From Nitrospira sp. (lineage in GTDB: Bacteria; Nitrospirota; Nitrospiria; Nitrospirales; Nitrospiraceae), in the NCBI GenBank assembly GCA_025361385.1, contig JANYAJ010000471.1, positions 1-13,643 on the forward strand: a stretch of 13,643 nucleotides of DNA, given 5' to 3'. The notes below the pieces were generated by a model. It searched no databases. It saw nothing but the letters and a program-made list of their open reading frames with translations, and was not told where the DNA came from. Both the position numbers and the translations under genes were made by a program. Below, one piece after another: positions 5,938 through 12,467 of this stretch. Position 1 is the first letter of the stretch; every line of letters begins with the position of its first letter.

Positions 5938-6645
5938 TTAAGCCGCAACAGCAGGATTGCCGACTCGCAGCTCGTACTTATTGTCTTCGGCCCATTTACT
6001 GGCGATGACATAGGCTGCCTGCACGGTTGCCAGGTTCTTGGCCAGCAACATTTCCTTCTTGGCGAACTTCTTCTTGATCGCTTCGTCCAGGGAGGCGGTT
6101 CCACCGGAGGCGACGAATTTTTTTCCAAATCGTTCTTGGAGCGCACCGTCCAGTGATTCCATCGAGACGCATTTAGTGATGCCTGCGACCGATCCGATCA
6201 TCGACATATTGGTCGAGAGCTCAGTGCCGGCCACTTCGATCGCGAGCTCGGTTCCTGCAATGTAAAATACCTTCACATTGAGATCCTTGAGACGTTCAAT
6301 GTCATCGGCTGACAGTAGCTCCTGGTCGGAGTTGATGACGACGAGGCCACCTTCCTTCACGCCTGAGTAGAAGGGCATCGTGTAGCTCTTCCCCATGGTG
6401 ATGACCTGGGGATGAAAGACCTGGATGACGTCAGGAAATACCAATTCGCCACGGTCATAGATTCGTTCAATGCCGATCCGGCAATAACTCTCGGCTGGCG
6501 CCATACGCTTCTCGGCGCCGAAGAAGGGATTAGAGATCGAAAACTTGCCGTCGCGGTTGGCGGCCATGGCCAGGACATGCGCGGCAGTGACGGCGCCCTG
6601 TCCGCCCAATCCCGACATCCGGATATTCAGTCGTTTCTTGATCAT
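5938..6645 (-). CDS. porG: 2-oxoacid:ferredoxin oxidoreductase, gamma subunit
   Basis: Gamma subunit of the pyruvate/2-ketoisovalerate-type oxidoreductases, which corresponds to domain III of the one-chain enzyme and is thought to take part in coenzyme A binding. The 235-residue protein begins with the family motif RMSGLGGQGAVTAAHVLA (residues 9-26, GxGGQG at 12-17). It continues with NPFFGAEKRMAPAESYCRIG, equivalent to the conserved strand after the glycine loop. The core runs to about residue 185. A helical, Lys-rich C-terminal extension (about 188-235) is longer than in the simplest PorG proteins. The start at 6645 is clear: GGAGGAGA sits five nt before the ATG, and a longer in-frame reading upstream would overlap the end of the beta gene. 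It lies 25 nt behind the beta gene and 23 nt before the delta gene, so it is co-transcribed with both. Confidence 0.92.
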   Translation of the reverse strand: MIKKRLNIRMSGLGGQGAVTAAHVLAMAANRDGKFSISNPFFGAEKRMAPAESYCRIGIERIYDRGELVFPDVIQVFHPQVITMGKSYTMPFYSGVKEGGLVVINSDQELLSADDIERLKDLNVKVFYIAGTELAIEVAGTELSTNMSMIGSVAGITKCVSMESLDGALQERFGKKFVASGGTASLDEAIKKKFAKKEMLLAKNLATVQAAYVIASKWAEDNKYELRVGNPAVAA

Positions 6646-6670
6646 GGTCGTCTCTCCTCCAGAATCGAGA

Positions 6671-7576
6671 TTAGGCTCCCTGAGAGGCCAGCTGCTTGGC
6701 TGCGGCCTTCTTTTCCTTGTCCTTGGCGGCCATCTCTGCCAGAAGTTGCTTGGCCGGCTCACTGATGTACTCTTTGTAGGCGAACCGCTCGGTCGGCTTT
6801 TCAGAGTCCCGCATTTCCTGGAGCCCTTCCATGCTGTTCTTCCCGATTTCGAGAATGCAAGGCGTATAGAGCTGGAGGTAGGTTGGGCCGATTTCGCGCG
6901 AGATCATGACCGCGTTTCTGACCACCTTTTCAATGAGGGACGGTTTGCTGACGGTGCATTGCACCACGTAATGGCAGCCTGACTCACGTGCGATTTCAGG
7001 CAGGCGCACTTTGTCGAAGAGTTTGCCGACCGGGGCCATCTTGGCCACGAAGCCCTTCTGCATCAGACCGCTCTCCTGGCCACCCGTGTTGGCGTACAGT
7101 TCGTTGTCAAAGCAAATCGTGGTGAACTTCTCTTGGCGGAACCAGGCTTGTAAGGTCATGTCGAGGCCGATATCGACAGTGGCGCCGTCACCGGCCAACA
7201 CGACTACGTCTTTCGTCCGGCCAGGGAAGCGGACACTGAGGGCGCGCTTCAAGCCCGAGGCAATGGCGTTTTGGTTACCGAAGAGGGAATGGATGTTGTG
7301 CACGGCTACCATGGGAAACACCAGGCTGGTGCAGCCGGTGGAGCCGACCATGACGGTATCTTCGGGGTTAGGCAATGAGGCCAGGATATATCGAAAGGCC
7401 ATGGATTCAGGGCAGCCGGCGCAGAGTGAGTGCTGCTCGATCAGTTCCTTGCTATTACCGATGTCCTTCCAGCCCCGGTCTTCTTTGCCGTAGGTCGCGC
7501 TTTTGACCAGGTCTTGATAGTCGGACGGCATGATGTCGTACAGGTCTTCAGAAATCTTGATACGTTCCTTGCTCAT
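6671..7576 (-). CDS. porB: 2-oxoacid:ferredoxin oxidoreductase, beta (TPP/[4Fe-4S]) subunit
   Basis: Beta subunit carrying thiamine pyrophosphate and the proximal [4Fe-4S] cluster. It carries out the decarboxylation step, or in reverse the reductive carboxylation of an acyl-CoA. The 301-residue protein has the four expected cluster cysteines: Cys52 and Cys55 in SLCAGCPES, Cys82 in GSTGCTS, and Cys240 in LYTPC. The TPP/Mg motif begins at GDGATVDIG (129-137) and ends in NELYANTGGQESG (158-170). A Lys/Ala-rich tail (about 284-301) is probably disordered. The start has AAGGAG about seven nt before the ATG. It lies 62 nt after the alpha gene and 25 nt before the gamma gene, in the same operon. Sequence does not decide between pyruvate and 2-oxoglutarate. 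A direction of use in CO2 fixation by the reductive TCA cycle is inferred from the probable host. Confidence 0.93.
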   Translation of the reverse strand: MSKERIKISEDLYDIMPSDYQDLVKSATYGKEDRGWKDIGNSKELIEQHSLCAGCPESMAFRYILASLPNPEDTVMVGSTGCTSLVFPMVAVHNIHSLFGNQNAIASGLKRALSVRFPGRTKDVVVLAGDGATVDIGLDMTLQAWFRQEKFTTICFDNELYANTGGQESGLMQKGFVAKMAPVGKLFDKVRLPEIARESGCHYVVQCTVSKPSLIEKVVRNAVMISREIGPTYLQLYTPCILEIGKNSMEGLQEMRDSEKPTERFAYKEYISEPAKQLLAEMAAKDKEKKAAAKQLASQGA

Positions 7577-7638
7577 GATGGTCTCCTTAATACGTGCGTC
7601 TTATTCAGGGCGTTTAGTGCTTGTGTGCCTCGATCCGA

Positions 7639-8847
7639 TCAGCCGCGACTGGCCATTGACACGGTGTGCATGCCAAGCAGGGTCTTAATTTCGGAAACGA
7701 TGATTTCCGGCGGCATCGTCATGCCGCCGCAGACACGTGGGCCAGCATGTACCCGTTCGCTGTTGGGAATGGTGGCTTTAATTTCTTTGGCCAACCATCC
7801 GGTCACATTGAACTCTGGGACGATAATGTGCTTGGCATTTTTCGTGGCTTCACGGATTTCTTCGCCAGGCCACGGTCGCAAGACCTTAACCTTGACCAGA
7901 CCGCAACGGATGCCTTCATCTTCGAGGAGCCGGATGGCCTCACGACCCTGCGATACCGCCGTGCCAGAGGCAACGATCAGGATTTCTGCGTCGGTATTCT
8001 CGGTCTCGATCAGCCCATTCAACCACTTGATCGTGTGTTTTCTGGACCGTTCCACTGCCGCCCAGACTTCTTGTTGCCAGGACGCGTGGGTGGCGTAGCT
8101 GATGTAGTTGCTCTTCATGACAAACGGATCGCGCATCATCCGGACCGGCGGACATTCCATGTCCATGCAGGGCACGGGCGAGCGGTAGGGGTCATAGGGC
8201 GGCAGACACATGTCGGCCGGGGTGAGATTCACAACGTCCTTAGTATGTGTGACGAAGAATCCGTCGCAGCACAACGCTAAGGGGAGGTGGACATCCGGCT
8301 CTTCTGACACCATATAGCCTTTGAGAATCCAATCGAAGAAGTCTTGCGCGGTTTCCGCATGCCAGACGAGCATGCCGGTATTGAGAAGGTAGGCAATCTC
8401 GAGTGTATCCGGCTGAATCGATAGCGGTGAGTTGATGCCGCGGCAGGTGACGATCATTTGAATCGGCAACCGTGCGCCGGACCACATCGGAAAATTCTCC
8501 ATCGCGCGCATCGTGCCTGGGCCCGCGGTCGTCGTAAAGACGCGAGCCCCGCCGAAGGCCGCTCCCGCGCATTGCGACATGACGGCGAATTCGCTCTCAC
8601 CGCGGAAGTAATCACCGATGTACCCCTCGGCAAAGAGTTCGCCAATCAAGGCGGCCGCTTCGCTCTGCGGTGTAATCGGGTAGGCAATCATCACGTCGCA
8701 GCTGGCCCGCCGAAGCGCTTCCTTGATGACCTCGCTGCCCGTATAGAACGACGGCGTACGGGGCGCGTCGTTCATCATTTTCCAGGTGTCGGTAAAAGTC
8801 TGCCCTTTTTTATTTTTCGTGCCGATGACTGAGTGTGTGTCTGCCAT
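7639..8847 (-). CDS. porA: 2-oxoacid:ferredoxin oxidoreductase, alpha subunit
   Basis: Alpha subunit, supplying the pyrimidine-binding and transketolase C-terminal-like domains that complete the active site with the beta chain. The 402-residue protein has an N-terminal extension of about 35 residues. Domain I follows, with AYPITPQSE (55-63; its Thr contacts the 2-oxoacid in related enzymes), FRGESEFAVM (81-90) and TTTAGPGTMRAMEN (105-118). The substrate-side segment is TCRGINSPLSIQPD (134-147). A second domain begins near residue 280 (ILIVASGTAVSQGREAIRLL) and ends with VPEFNVTGWLAKEI and the CGGM segment. AAAGGAGG seven nt before the ATG fixes the start. It follows the epsilon gene after 40 nt and precedes the beta gene by 62 nt. 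The length matches the separate alpha chain of the multi-subunit type, not the fused ~1,200-residue enzyme. Substrate is undecided. Confidence 0.93.
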   Translation of the reverse strand: MADTHSVIGTKNKKGQTFTDTWKMMNDAPRTPSFYTGSEVIKEALRRASCDVMIAYPITPQSEAAALIGELFAEGYIGDYFRGESEFAVMSQCAGAAFGGARVFTTTAGPGTMRAMENFPMWSGARLPIQMIVTCRGINSPLSIQPDTLEIAYLLNTGMLVWHAETAQDFFDWILKGYMVSEEPDVHLPLALCCDGFFVTHTKDVVNLTPADMCLPPYDPYRSPVPCMDMECPPVRMMRDPFVMKSNYISYATHASWQQEVWAAVERSRKHTIKWLNGLIETENTDAEILIVASGTAVSQGREAIRLLEDEGIRCGLVKVKVLRPWPGEEIREATKNAKHIIVPEFNVTGWLAKEIKATIPNSERVHAGPRVCGGMTMPPEIIVSEIKTLLGMHTVSMASRG

Positions 8848-8887
8848 GGATCAGCCTCCTTTCACTCTCTCCAGAACTTCAAACGGC

Positions 8888-9523
8888 TTAGTTTGAGGCT
8901 CCGCTCTTTGCTGATGTCAGCCGTGGTTGGACTGTCCCTTTCAACTTTCTCACCCACTCGGCCAGTTTCATGATCTTTTCGACTGATGCGTCGCGGAAGG
9001 ACAACATCGCATCTTCATGGCCGGCCTGAGCGCACATGGCAACCGTGTAACAGGAAGTGCCACCTCGAATGATTTTGAGCGCCAAGTTTGCCTGATGGCA
9101 ATGGACCCCGACGAACATGCAGCAATCAATTCTATTATGCCAAATGGTCAGGTTTGGGTGGTTGGGATTGATTTCAACTTCAGGATTGATCTTGGGATAC
9201 TTAGGGCGGTAGTCCGGCATCGGAATGAGCATGGGCGTCTGCCCTGGCTGCACGCATTCTTTGAGCGTGTTGTATAAGTGACGGATGGCGGTTGCCTTTT
9301 TGGCAGCCTTCTCGTTCCATGCCCACAGAACCAAGGGGCCAGGGAAGATCGTCGGCACTTTGGCCATGAGGAATTGTTTCGCCGCTTCCTCGTATGCCTT
9401 TTCCTCTGGGACGATCACACCGTTGATATGGGCTTCCCCAGGGTTCGGCAAGCAAATGCCCATGCTCGCAGCCGATGGAGGAAGGAAATGTTCCGGGCCT
9501 GGAAGGACGCGATACTGAGTCAT
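8888..9523 (-). CDS. porE: 2-oxoacid:ferredoxin oxidoreductase, epsilon subunit (CO-dehydrogenase-beta-like)
   Basis: First gene of the operon and probably the fifth subunit known from Hydrogenobacter and Nitrospira oxidoreductases; its exact role in the complex is not settled. The 211-residue protein has a central region NLTIWHNRIDCCMFVGVHCHQANLALKIIRGG and then TSCYTVAMCAQAGHEDAMLSFRDASVEKIMKLAEWV. This resembles proteins annotated as the CO dehydrogenase beta-subunit family (CdhB/ACDS-epsilon-like Rossmann fold). That resemblance is from memory and could not be searched here. Several Cys are present (two in CCMF, then HCHQ, TSCY, MCAQ) but not in a ferredoxin spacing, so a cluster is doubtful. 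There is no signal peptide or membrane helix. The start has GGAGAG nine nt before the ATG. The strong promoter of the operon lies about 220 nt upstream, and the alpha gene follows after 40 nt. Confidence 0.75.
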   Translation of the reverse strand: MTQYRVLPGPEHFLPPSAASMGICLPNPGEAHINGVIVPEEKAYEEAAKQFLMAKVPTIFPGPLVLWAWNEKAAKKATAIRHLYNTLKECVQPGQTPMLIPMPDYRPKYPKINPEVEINPNHPNLTIWHNRIDCCMFVGVHCHQANLALKIIRGGTSCYTVAMCAQAGHEDAMLSFRDASVEKIMKLAEWVRKLKGTVQPRLTSAKSGASN

Positions 9524-9736
9524 TACAGCTTACTCTCCGGCAAGGGGTTAAGGAACGAGAAACACAAGTTTTTCGATGATCTGGATCTTCCTCACTCTAA
9601 GCTTTTTCTATGCCACCTGCAACCTCGCAGAAGGCCCACCGTCATGAAATTTCGGGCCATCTAATGAGAGAGGCTTAGGCCTTTTGTCCTGAGCTGCTGG
9701 CTTTGCCTGCAGGTAGCTAATCGTGCCCGTTGAAGC
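9524..9736 (-). promoter_or_regulatory. Long 5' leader of the oxidoreductase operon
   Basis: About 210 nt separate the predicted transcription start (near 9736) from the epsilon start codon, and no credible gene is encoded there on either strand. Near its 5' end, in the mRNA sense, is the hairpin CTGC-A-GGC-AAA-GCC-A-GCAG (9694-9712 on the + numbering), a 4+3 bp stem with one A-A mismatch. A GGCCC/GGGCC pair could close a second structure further down. I recognise no known riboswitch class. The length and structure suggest post-transcriptional control, which is inference. Confidence 0.45.
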
Positions 9737-9742
9737 GCGCAT

Positions 9743-9772
9743 ATTATAGAGATGTGGATTTCGCCCTGTCAA
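9743..9772 (-). promoter_or_regulatory. Near-consensus sigma-70 promoter of the oxidoreductase operon
   Basis: On the - strand there is an exact -35 TTGACA (9767-9772), an 18-nt spacer and an exact -10 TATAAT (9743-9748). Transcription should start around 9736. Both hexamers are perfect consensus, which suggests strong, largely constitutive expression, as expected for a central carbon-fixation enzyme. It lies 82 nt beyond the stop codon of the upstream TPR gene on the same strand, so the oxidoreductase operon has its own start. Confidence 0.85.
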
Positions 9773-9853
9773 ACTAATCGGCATGGCTTCAGTAGGTATG
9801 GATTGGCTATCTCCTCGTAAATAATGAGTGCGTGTTCAATATGTTGTGAGGTG

Positions 9854-11119
9854 TCATGGTAATTGTTCGCAGGCAGGGTTGGACCCGAGGACGCAGGCCC
9901 GCTCAAGGTCATCTTTGGCGAGTCGCCCCTGTAGGCGTTCTCGATATAGTTTGGCCCTGCTGACCATGGCTGCAGCATTGGTGGGATCGACCCGAATAAC
10001 AGTGGACAGATCTTCAATCGCCCGCTCCGGCTGATTCAGCTTAAGGTAGATCTCGCTTCGAAGCGCATAGGCCTCCTTTTGATAGGGGATCCAGCTCTCA
10101 GGCGTTTGGGCATTAAGTAACTTCTTCAGTGTGGCCAATGCCTGCTGCCAAGATTTGGTCTCTGCCTGGCGGCGAGCTTGCGTCGTGTATGCGCCGATGA
10201 GCCGCTGGCGGGCGATATCGGCAAATGGATCGAGCTCAAGAACTTGTTCGTAGGCAGCGGTGGCCTCGTCCAATTGCTTCAACCATGTGAATGTATCCCC
10301 CTTCCCAACCCATGCCCATACATTTTTGTCGTCGAGTGTGATTGCGCGATCAAAGTCTAGTCTGGCGTTATCCAGATAGCCCAAATAGTCCGAGGGTTGA
10401 GCCTGTTGAGAAAAGGCTAGTGAGACCAGCCGGAGATAGGTTTGGCCTCGTACGATCAGTGGATCGACGTAACGGTCATCGAGCGTGGAGGCGTCGGTGC
10501 TGAGCTGAATTTTGTCTCGTAGGTTGTGTGTATGGAGCGCGGTTTCCAGTAGCGCGCGCGCTCGTTGCTGTGAGGCGGACTTTCCGCCCGGCTCAATGGC
10601 CAACATTCGGACACCGATCGGCTGCTGTTGAAGCTCTTGCAATTGGGAGCGTAATTGGTGGTTTTCCTGCTGGAGCTGGCGAGAGTGTTGCGCGAGTTGC
10701 TGATCGGATTGAAGTCGGCGTATGGCCTCCGCGAGGCTGCTTATATTGACCGTGGCGCGAATGCGTACAAAGAAGACGGGGCGATCCCGCTCGAAGGAGC
10801 GTCGGGATTCGAGGATTTCTGTTTCCGTAATGGCTGCGGCGATTGTTCGGATTTCCAAGGAGCTGGCTTGCGCGCTCTTCCCTCCAGATTCTTTTTCCAC
10901 ATCCTGGAATGTGGCCTCGAGATAGATGCCTGCTTCCTCCACGGCCTTTCGCTGGGCTCGCTGGAGGACTTTTTCTTCTGCAGCGGCCAGGGTATCGCCG
11001 TCAGCCATGACGTACTGGCTATCGGCGATGACGATTTTCGTAGAGGCACCCATTACCGGGGCTTCCCATAGAATGAGTGAGAAGATGAGGGGGCAGAACA
11101 GTTGCTGGTGAAGTTTCAT
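9854..11119 (-). CDS. Exported TPR protein with FlgT-like N-terminal domain and coiled coil
   Basis: Probable periplasmic scaffold protein of unknown specific role. The 421-residue product begins with a signal peptide (MKLHQQLFCPLIFSLILWEAPVMGA, likely cut near residue 25). A domain at about 26-125 contains ADGDTLAAAEEKVLQRAQRKAVEEAGIYLEA and TETEILESRR, which recalls the N-terminal domain of FlgT/LPP20-like envelope proteins. A glutamine-rich coiled coil (about 135-167, HSRQLQQENHQLRSQLQELQQQ) follows. Then come tetratricopeptide repeats: one clear unit around WAWVGKGDTFTWLKQLDEATAAYEQVLELDP and another around ALRSEIYLKLNQPERAIEDLSTVIRVDPTN. The start at 11119 gives a proper signal peptide but has no ribosome site; a -10-like TATAGT lies only six nt before it, so the message may be leaderless. 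A TTG at 11164 would add 15 residues. No flagellar neighbours are present, so flagellar function is not implied. Confidence 0.8.
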   Translation of the reverse strand: MKLHQQLFCPLIFSLILWEAPVMGASTKIVIADSQYVMADGDTLAAAEEKVLQRAQRKAVEEAGIYLEATFQDVEKESGGKSAQASSLEIRTIAAAITETEILESRRSFERDRPVFFVRIRATVNISSLAEAIRRLQSDQQLAQHSRQLQQENHQLRSQLQELQQQPIGVRMLAIEPGGKSASQQRARALLETALHTHNLRDKIQLSTDASTLDDRYVDPLIVRGQTYLRLVSLAFSQQAQPSDYLGYLDNARLDFDRAITLDDKNVWAWVGKGDTFTWLKQLDEATAAYEQVLELDPFADIARQRLIGAYTTQARRQAETKSWQQALATLKKLLNAQTPESWIPYQKEAYALRSEIYLKLNQPERAIEDLSTVIRVDPTNAAAMVSRAKLYRERLQGRLAKDDLERACVLGSNPACEQLP

Positions 11120-11125
11120 CAGACA

Positions 11126-11155
11126 ACTATACCGCTCGATTGGTGAAGGGGGCAA
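11126..11155 (-). promoter_or_regulatory. Possible promoter for a leaderless TPR-protein message
   Basis: On the - strand TTGCCC (11150-11155, four of six consensus) is separated by 18 nt from TATAGT (11126-11131, five of six). Transcription would start at or within a base or two of the ATG at 11119. This would explain the lack of a ribosome binding site before that codon. Suggestive only. Confidence 0.45.
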
Positions 11156-11199
11156 TGCAACCAAAGCAGGGGCAAGTATCTATAGGGAGTATGGGCACG

Positions 11200-11233
11200 A
11201 AGCGCGGCCAGCAGGCCTAGGGCTAGCGCGCTT
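11200..11233 (-). terminator. Weak terminator-like hairpin after the YciI gene
   Basis: AAGCGCG (11200-11206) and CGCGCTT (11227-11233) form a perfect 7-bp outer stem with smaller palindromes inside (GGCC, CTAG). It includes the last codons of the YciI gene. No T-run follows on the - strand (CGTGCCC), so it may be a Rho-type or processing signal rather than an intrinsic terminator. Confidence 0.35.
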
Positions 11234-11501
11234 TCGGAAAGACTTGAATGAATGGATGGACTTCGACCCGTTCAAACACACCATGGACGGTATAGGGGTC
11301 TTCGCGGGCGAATTGCTGGGCATCTTCCAGCGAGTCCGCCTCAATGACGATCAGGCTTCCGGTTTTATCCGTGAGCGGACCGGCTAGCACAACTCGGCCT
11401 TGCGCGTCGAGGGGCTCCATCTTGGCGAGATGCGCAGGGCGATAGATTTTTCGCTTGGCCTCCCCGTCTGGACCGTCGAATCCGAGAATAACGAATTTCA
11501 T
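11223..11501 (-). CDS. YciI-family (YCII-related) protein
   Basis: Small ferredoxin-fold-like (dimeric alpha-beta barrel) protein of the YciI family; members have unknown or varied enzymatic roles. The 92-residue product has the family pattern: MKFVILGFDGPDG at the start, RPAHLAKMEPLDAQGRVVLAGPL (about 21-43; His24 is the conserved histidine), then GSLIVIEADSLEDAQQFAREDPY (about 48-70) with the Asp-Pro-Tyr motif. It ends VHPFIQVFPKAR, as in family members. The start was set at 11501 because GAGGT lies seven nt upstream and the MKF beginning is typical; the frame is open further upstream but overlaps the next gene. It lies 34 nt behind the DUF2203 gene on the same strand, so the two are probably co-transcribed. 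No catalytic activity can be assigned. Confidence 0.88.
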   Translation of the reverse strand: MKFVILGFDGPDGEAKRKIYRPAHLAKMEPLDAQGRVVLAGPLTDKTGSLIVIEADSLEDAQQFAREDPYTVHGVFERVEVHPFIQVFPKAR

Positions 11502-11535
11502 CTTGATACCTCGAAGACACTGGAAAGTGTTGAGC

Positions 11536-11949
11536 TCAAGCGAGATCCTCGATTGGGCAGCGATCTTTATAGCCGGTGGTCGTTTCGTGCCACCAGCGAA
11601 CCTCTTGCTCTCCGAGCTTCCAGGAGAGATAGACCACTCGACCGTCACGAAGATGGGGGAAATCACAGAGGCCAAGGTCCAGGTCCTTCACCAGGATGCC
11701 AAGCTCCTGGATCGCTTGAAGATTCGTACTGACTTGCTGAAGGCCGGAGATGTACAGGTGCCCGACAGTGCTGCCCCCGCCATATTCAGCCCTTGCGCTA
11801 GCTTTCTTAATTTCACCCTTCGTTCGAGCCAGGACAGCCTTGGCCTGCTGGATCGATATCAGCTTGGAGTTAAGCTGGGGGATGAGGTGATTAGCCTCGG
11901 ATAATGTAAACGTTCGCTCGTGCTGTTCCTGTTCGTCGTCATGTGCCAT
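11536..11949 (-). CDS. DUF2203 family protein
   Basis: Protein of the DUF2203 family (COG4911), of unknown function. The 137-residue product shows the two family landmarks. One is an N-terminal FTLSEANHLIPQLNSKL (14-30). The other is a C-terminal block from ILVKDLDLGLCDFPHLRDG (85-103), through VVYLSWKLGEQEVRWWHE (105-122), to GYKDR (126-130). Between them is a helical stretch likely to form a coiled hairpin. There is no signal peptide or membrane helix. The acidic/polar first 12 residues (HDDEQEQHERT) are probably disordered. The start has AGAGGT about six nt before the ATG. It is the first gene of a two-gene unit with the YciI gene, divergent from rho across about 520 nt. I saw no clear promoter for it in that space; TTGCAG-like -35 strings occur but without a good -10. 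Confidence 0.9.
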   Translation of the reverse strand: MAHDDEQEQHERTFTLSEANHLIPQLNSKLISIQQAKAVLARTKGEIKKASARAEYGGGSTVGHLYISGLQQVSTNLQAIQELGILVKDLDLGLCDFPHLRDGRVVYLSWKLGEQEVRWWHETTTGYKDRCPIEDLA

Positions 11950-12009
11950 GGTGTACCTCTAAGGAAGTTCCTCTGTACCACACCATTCTTTTGGGCTGCA
12001 ACTGCAAGG

Positions 12010-12055
12010 CTGGCGTAATCGAATCATCAGATTCGGGAGAGACGATTTCAGCCAG
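12010..12055. repeat. Nested inverted repeat in the DUF2203-rho divergent spacer
   Basis: CTGGC (12010-12014) and GCCAG (12051-12055) enclose a second perfect inverted repeat CGAATC-ATCA-GATTCG (12020-12035). It stands upstream of the predicted rho promoter and upstream of the DUF2203 gene on the other strand. It could be a protein binding site or a transcript hairpin. The rest of 11950-12100 shows nothing else I recognise. Confidence 0.35.
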
Positions 12056-12102
12056 ACTGGGCAATGGGGAAGAGGGATGGTTAAAATAGAGAGTGATTCA
12101 TA

Positions 12103-12131
12103 TTGACAAGGCACGTCGCTCGCGTTATCCT
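12103..12131 (+). promoter_or_regulatory. Sigma-70-type promoter of rho
   Basis: A perfect -35 TTGACA (12103-12108), a 17-nt spacer and a -10 TATCCT (12126-12131, four of six consensus) lie upstream of rho. Transcription would start near 12138. It is the best promoter match in this divergent spacer and is oriented toward rho. The weak -10 leaves room for regulation. Confidence 0.65.
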
Positions 12132-12137
12132 TGAGTC

Positions 12138-12467
12138 AATATCTCAGCTCGGATCAGCGTTCTCTCCACACAAGAAGACTTCCGGGGCGTATCTCGAAAC
12201 AAGCCACAATCGTTCAGGCCATAGAGACATTCAGCTCGGCATGAGTTTTCCCTTGCGACAATATCCGCAGTTATGAGACAGAGCCGTACCCTGATTAGCG
12301 ACGGGTGTAAGCGAGTAAGTCCTTCACGGGTCACCCTCTTTAGTTAAACACACGACATACGATCATCGAAGACATTGCCATTCATTCGGTTTCTGGACAA
12401 CTTCCCATGGTTCACCACGTGCGAGCGCTGCCGATGACGACGCAGCTGAGGGCTTGAGAGGATACTC
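12138..12467 (+). promoter_or_regulatory. Long rho leader, possible autoregulation region with two tiny reading frames
   Basis: About 330 nt lie between the predicted start of transcription and the rho start codon. Rho in Escherichia coli and Bacillus is autoregulated by premature termination in a long leader, so a similar role is plausible here. The segment at about 12340-12420 is C-rich and G-poor (my count is 22 C and 12 G in 79 nt), as expected of a Rho loading site. Two tiny frames overlap as TTATGA: 12241-12276 (11 codons, MSFPLRQYPQL) and 12273-12347 (24 codons, MRQSRTLISDGCK...TLFS). Neither has a good ribosome site, and their use is speculative. I see no intrinsic terminator here. 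Confidence 0.45.

Noticed and set aside
7430..8280. Open frames of 200-220 codons on the + strand opposite the alpha and beta oxidoreductase genes
   Set aside because: They are antisense to strongly conserved subunits, carry no motifs and lack ribosome sites.
9278..9664. Open frame of 128 codons on the + strand across the epsilon start and leader
   Set aside because: It is antisense to the epsilon gene for most of its length, has no recognisable motif and crosses the leader of the opposite operon.
9640..9736. Possible cyclic-di-GMP-I (GEMM) riboswitch in the oxidoreductase leader
   Set aside because: Short strings such as GGCAAAGCC, GGACAAAAGGCC and CCTAAG look like pieces of the class in order, but the required tetraloop hairpin between the first two is absent and spacing does not fit. 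An Infernal scan would settle it.
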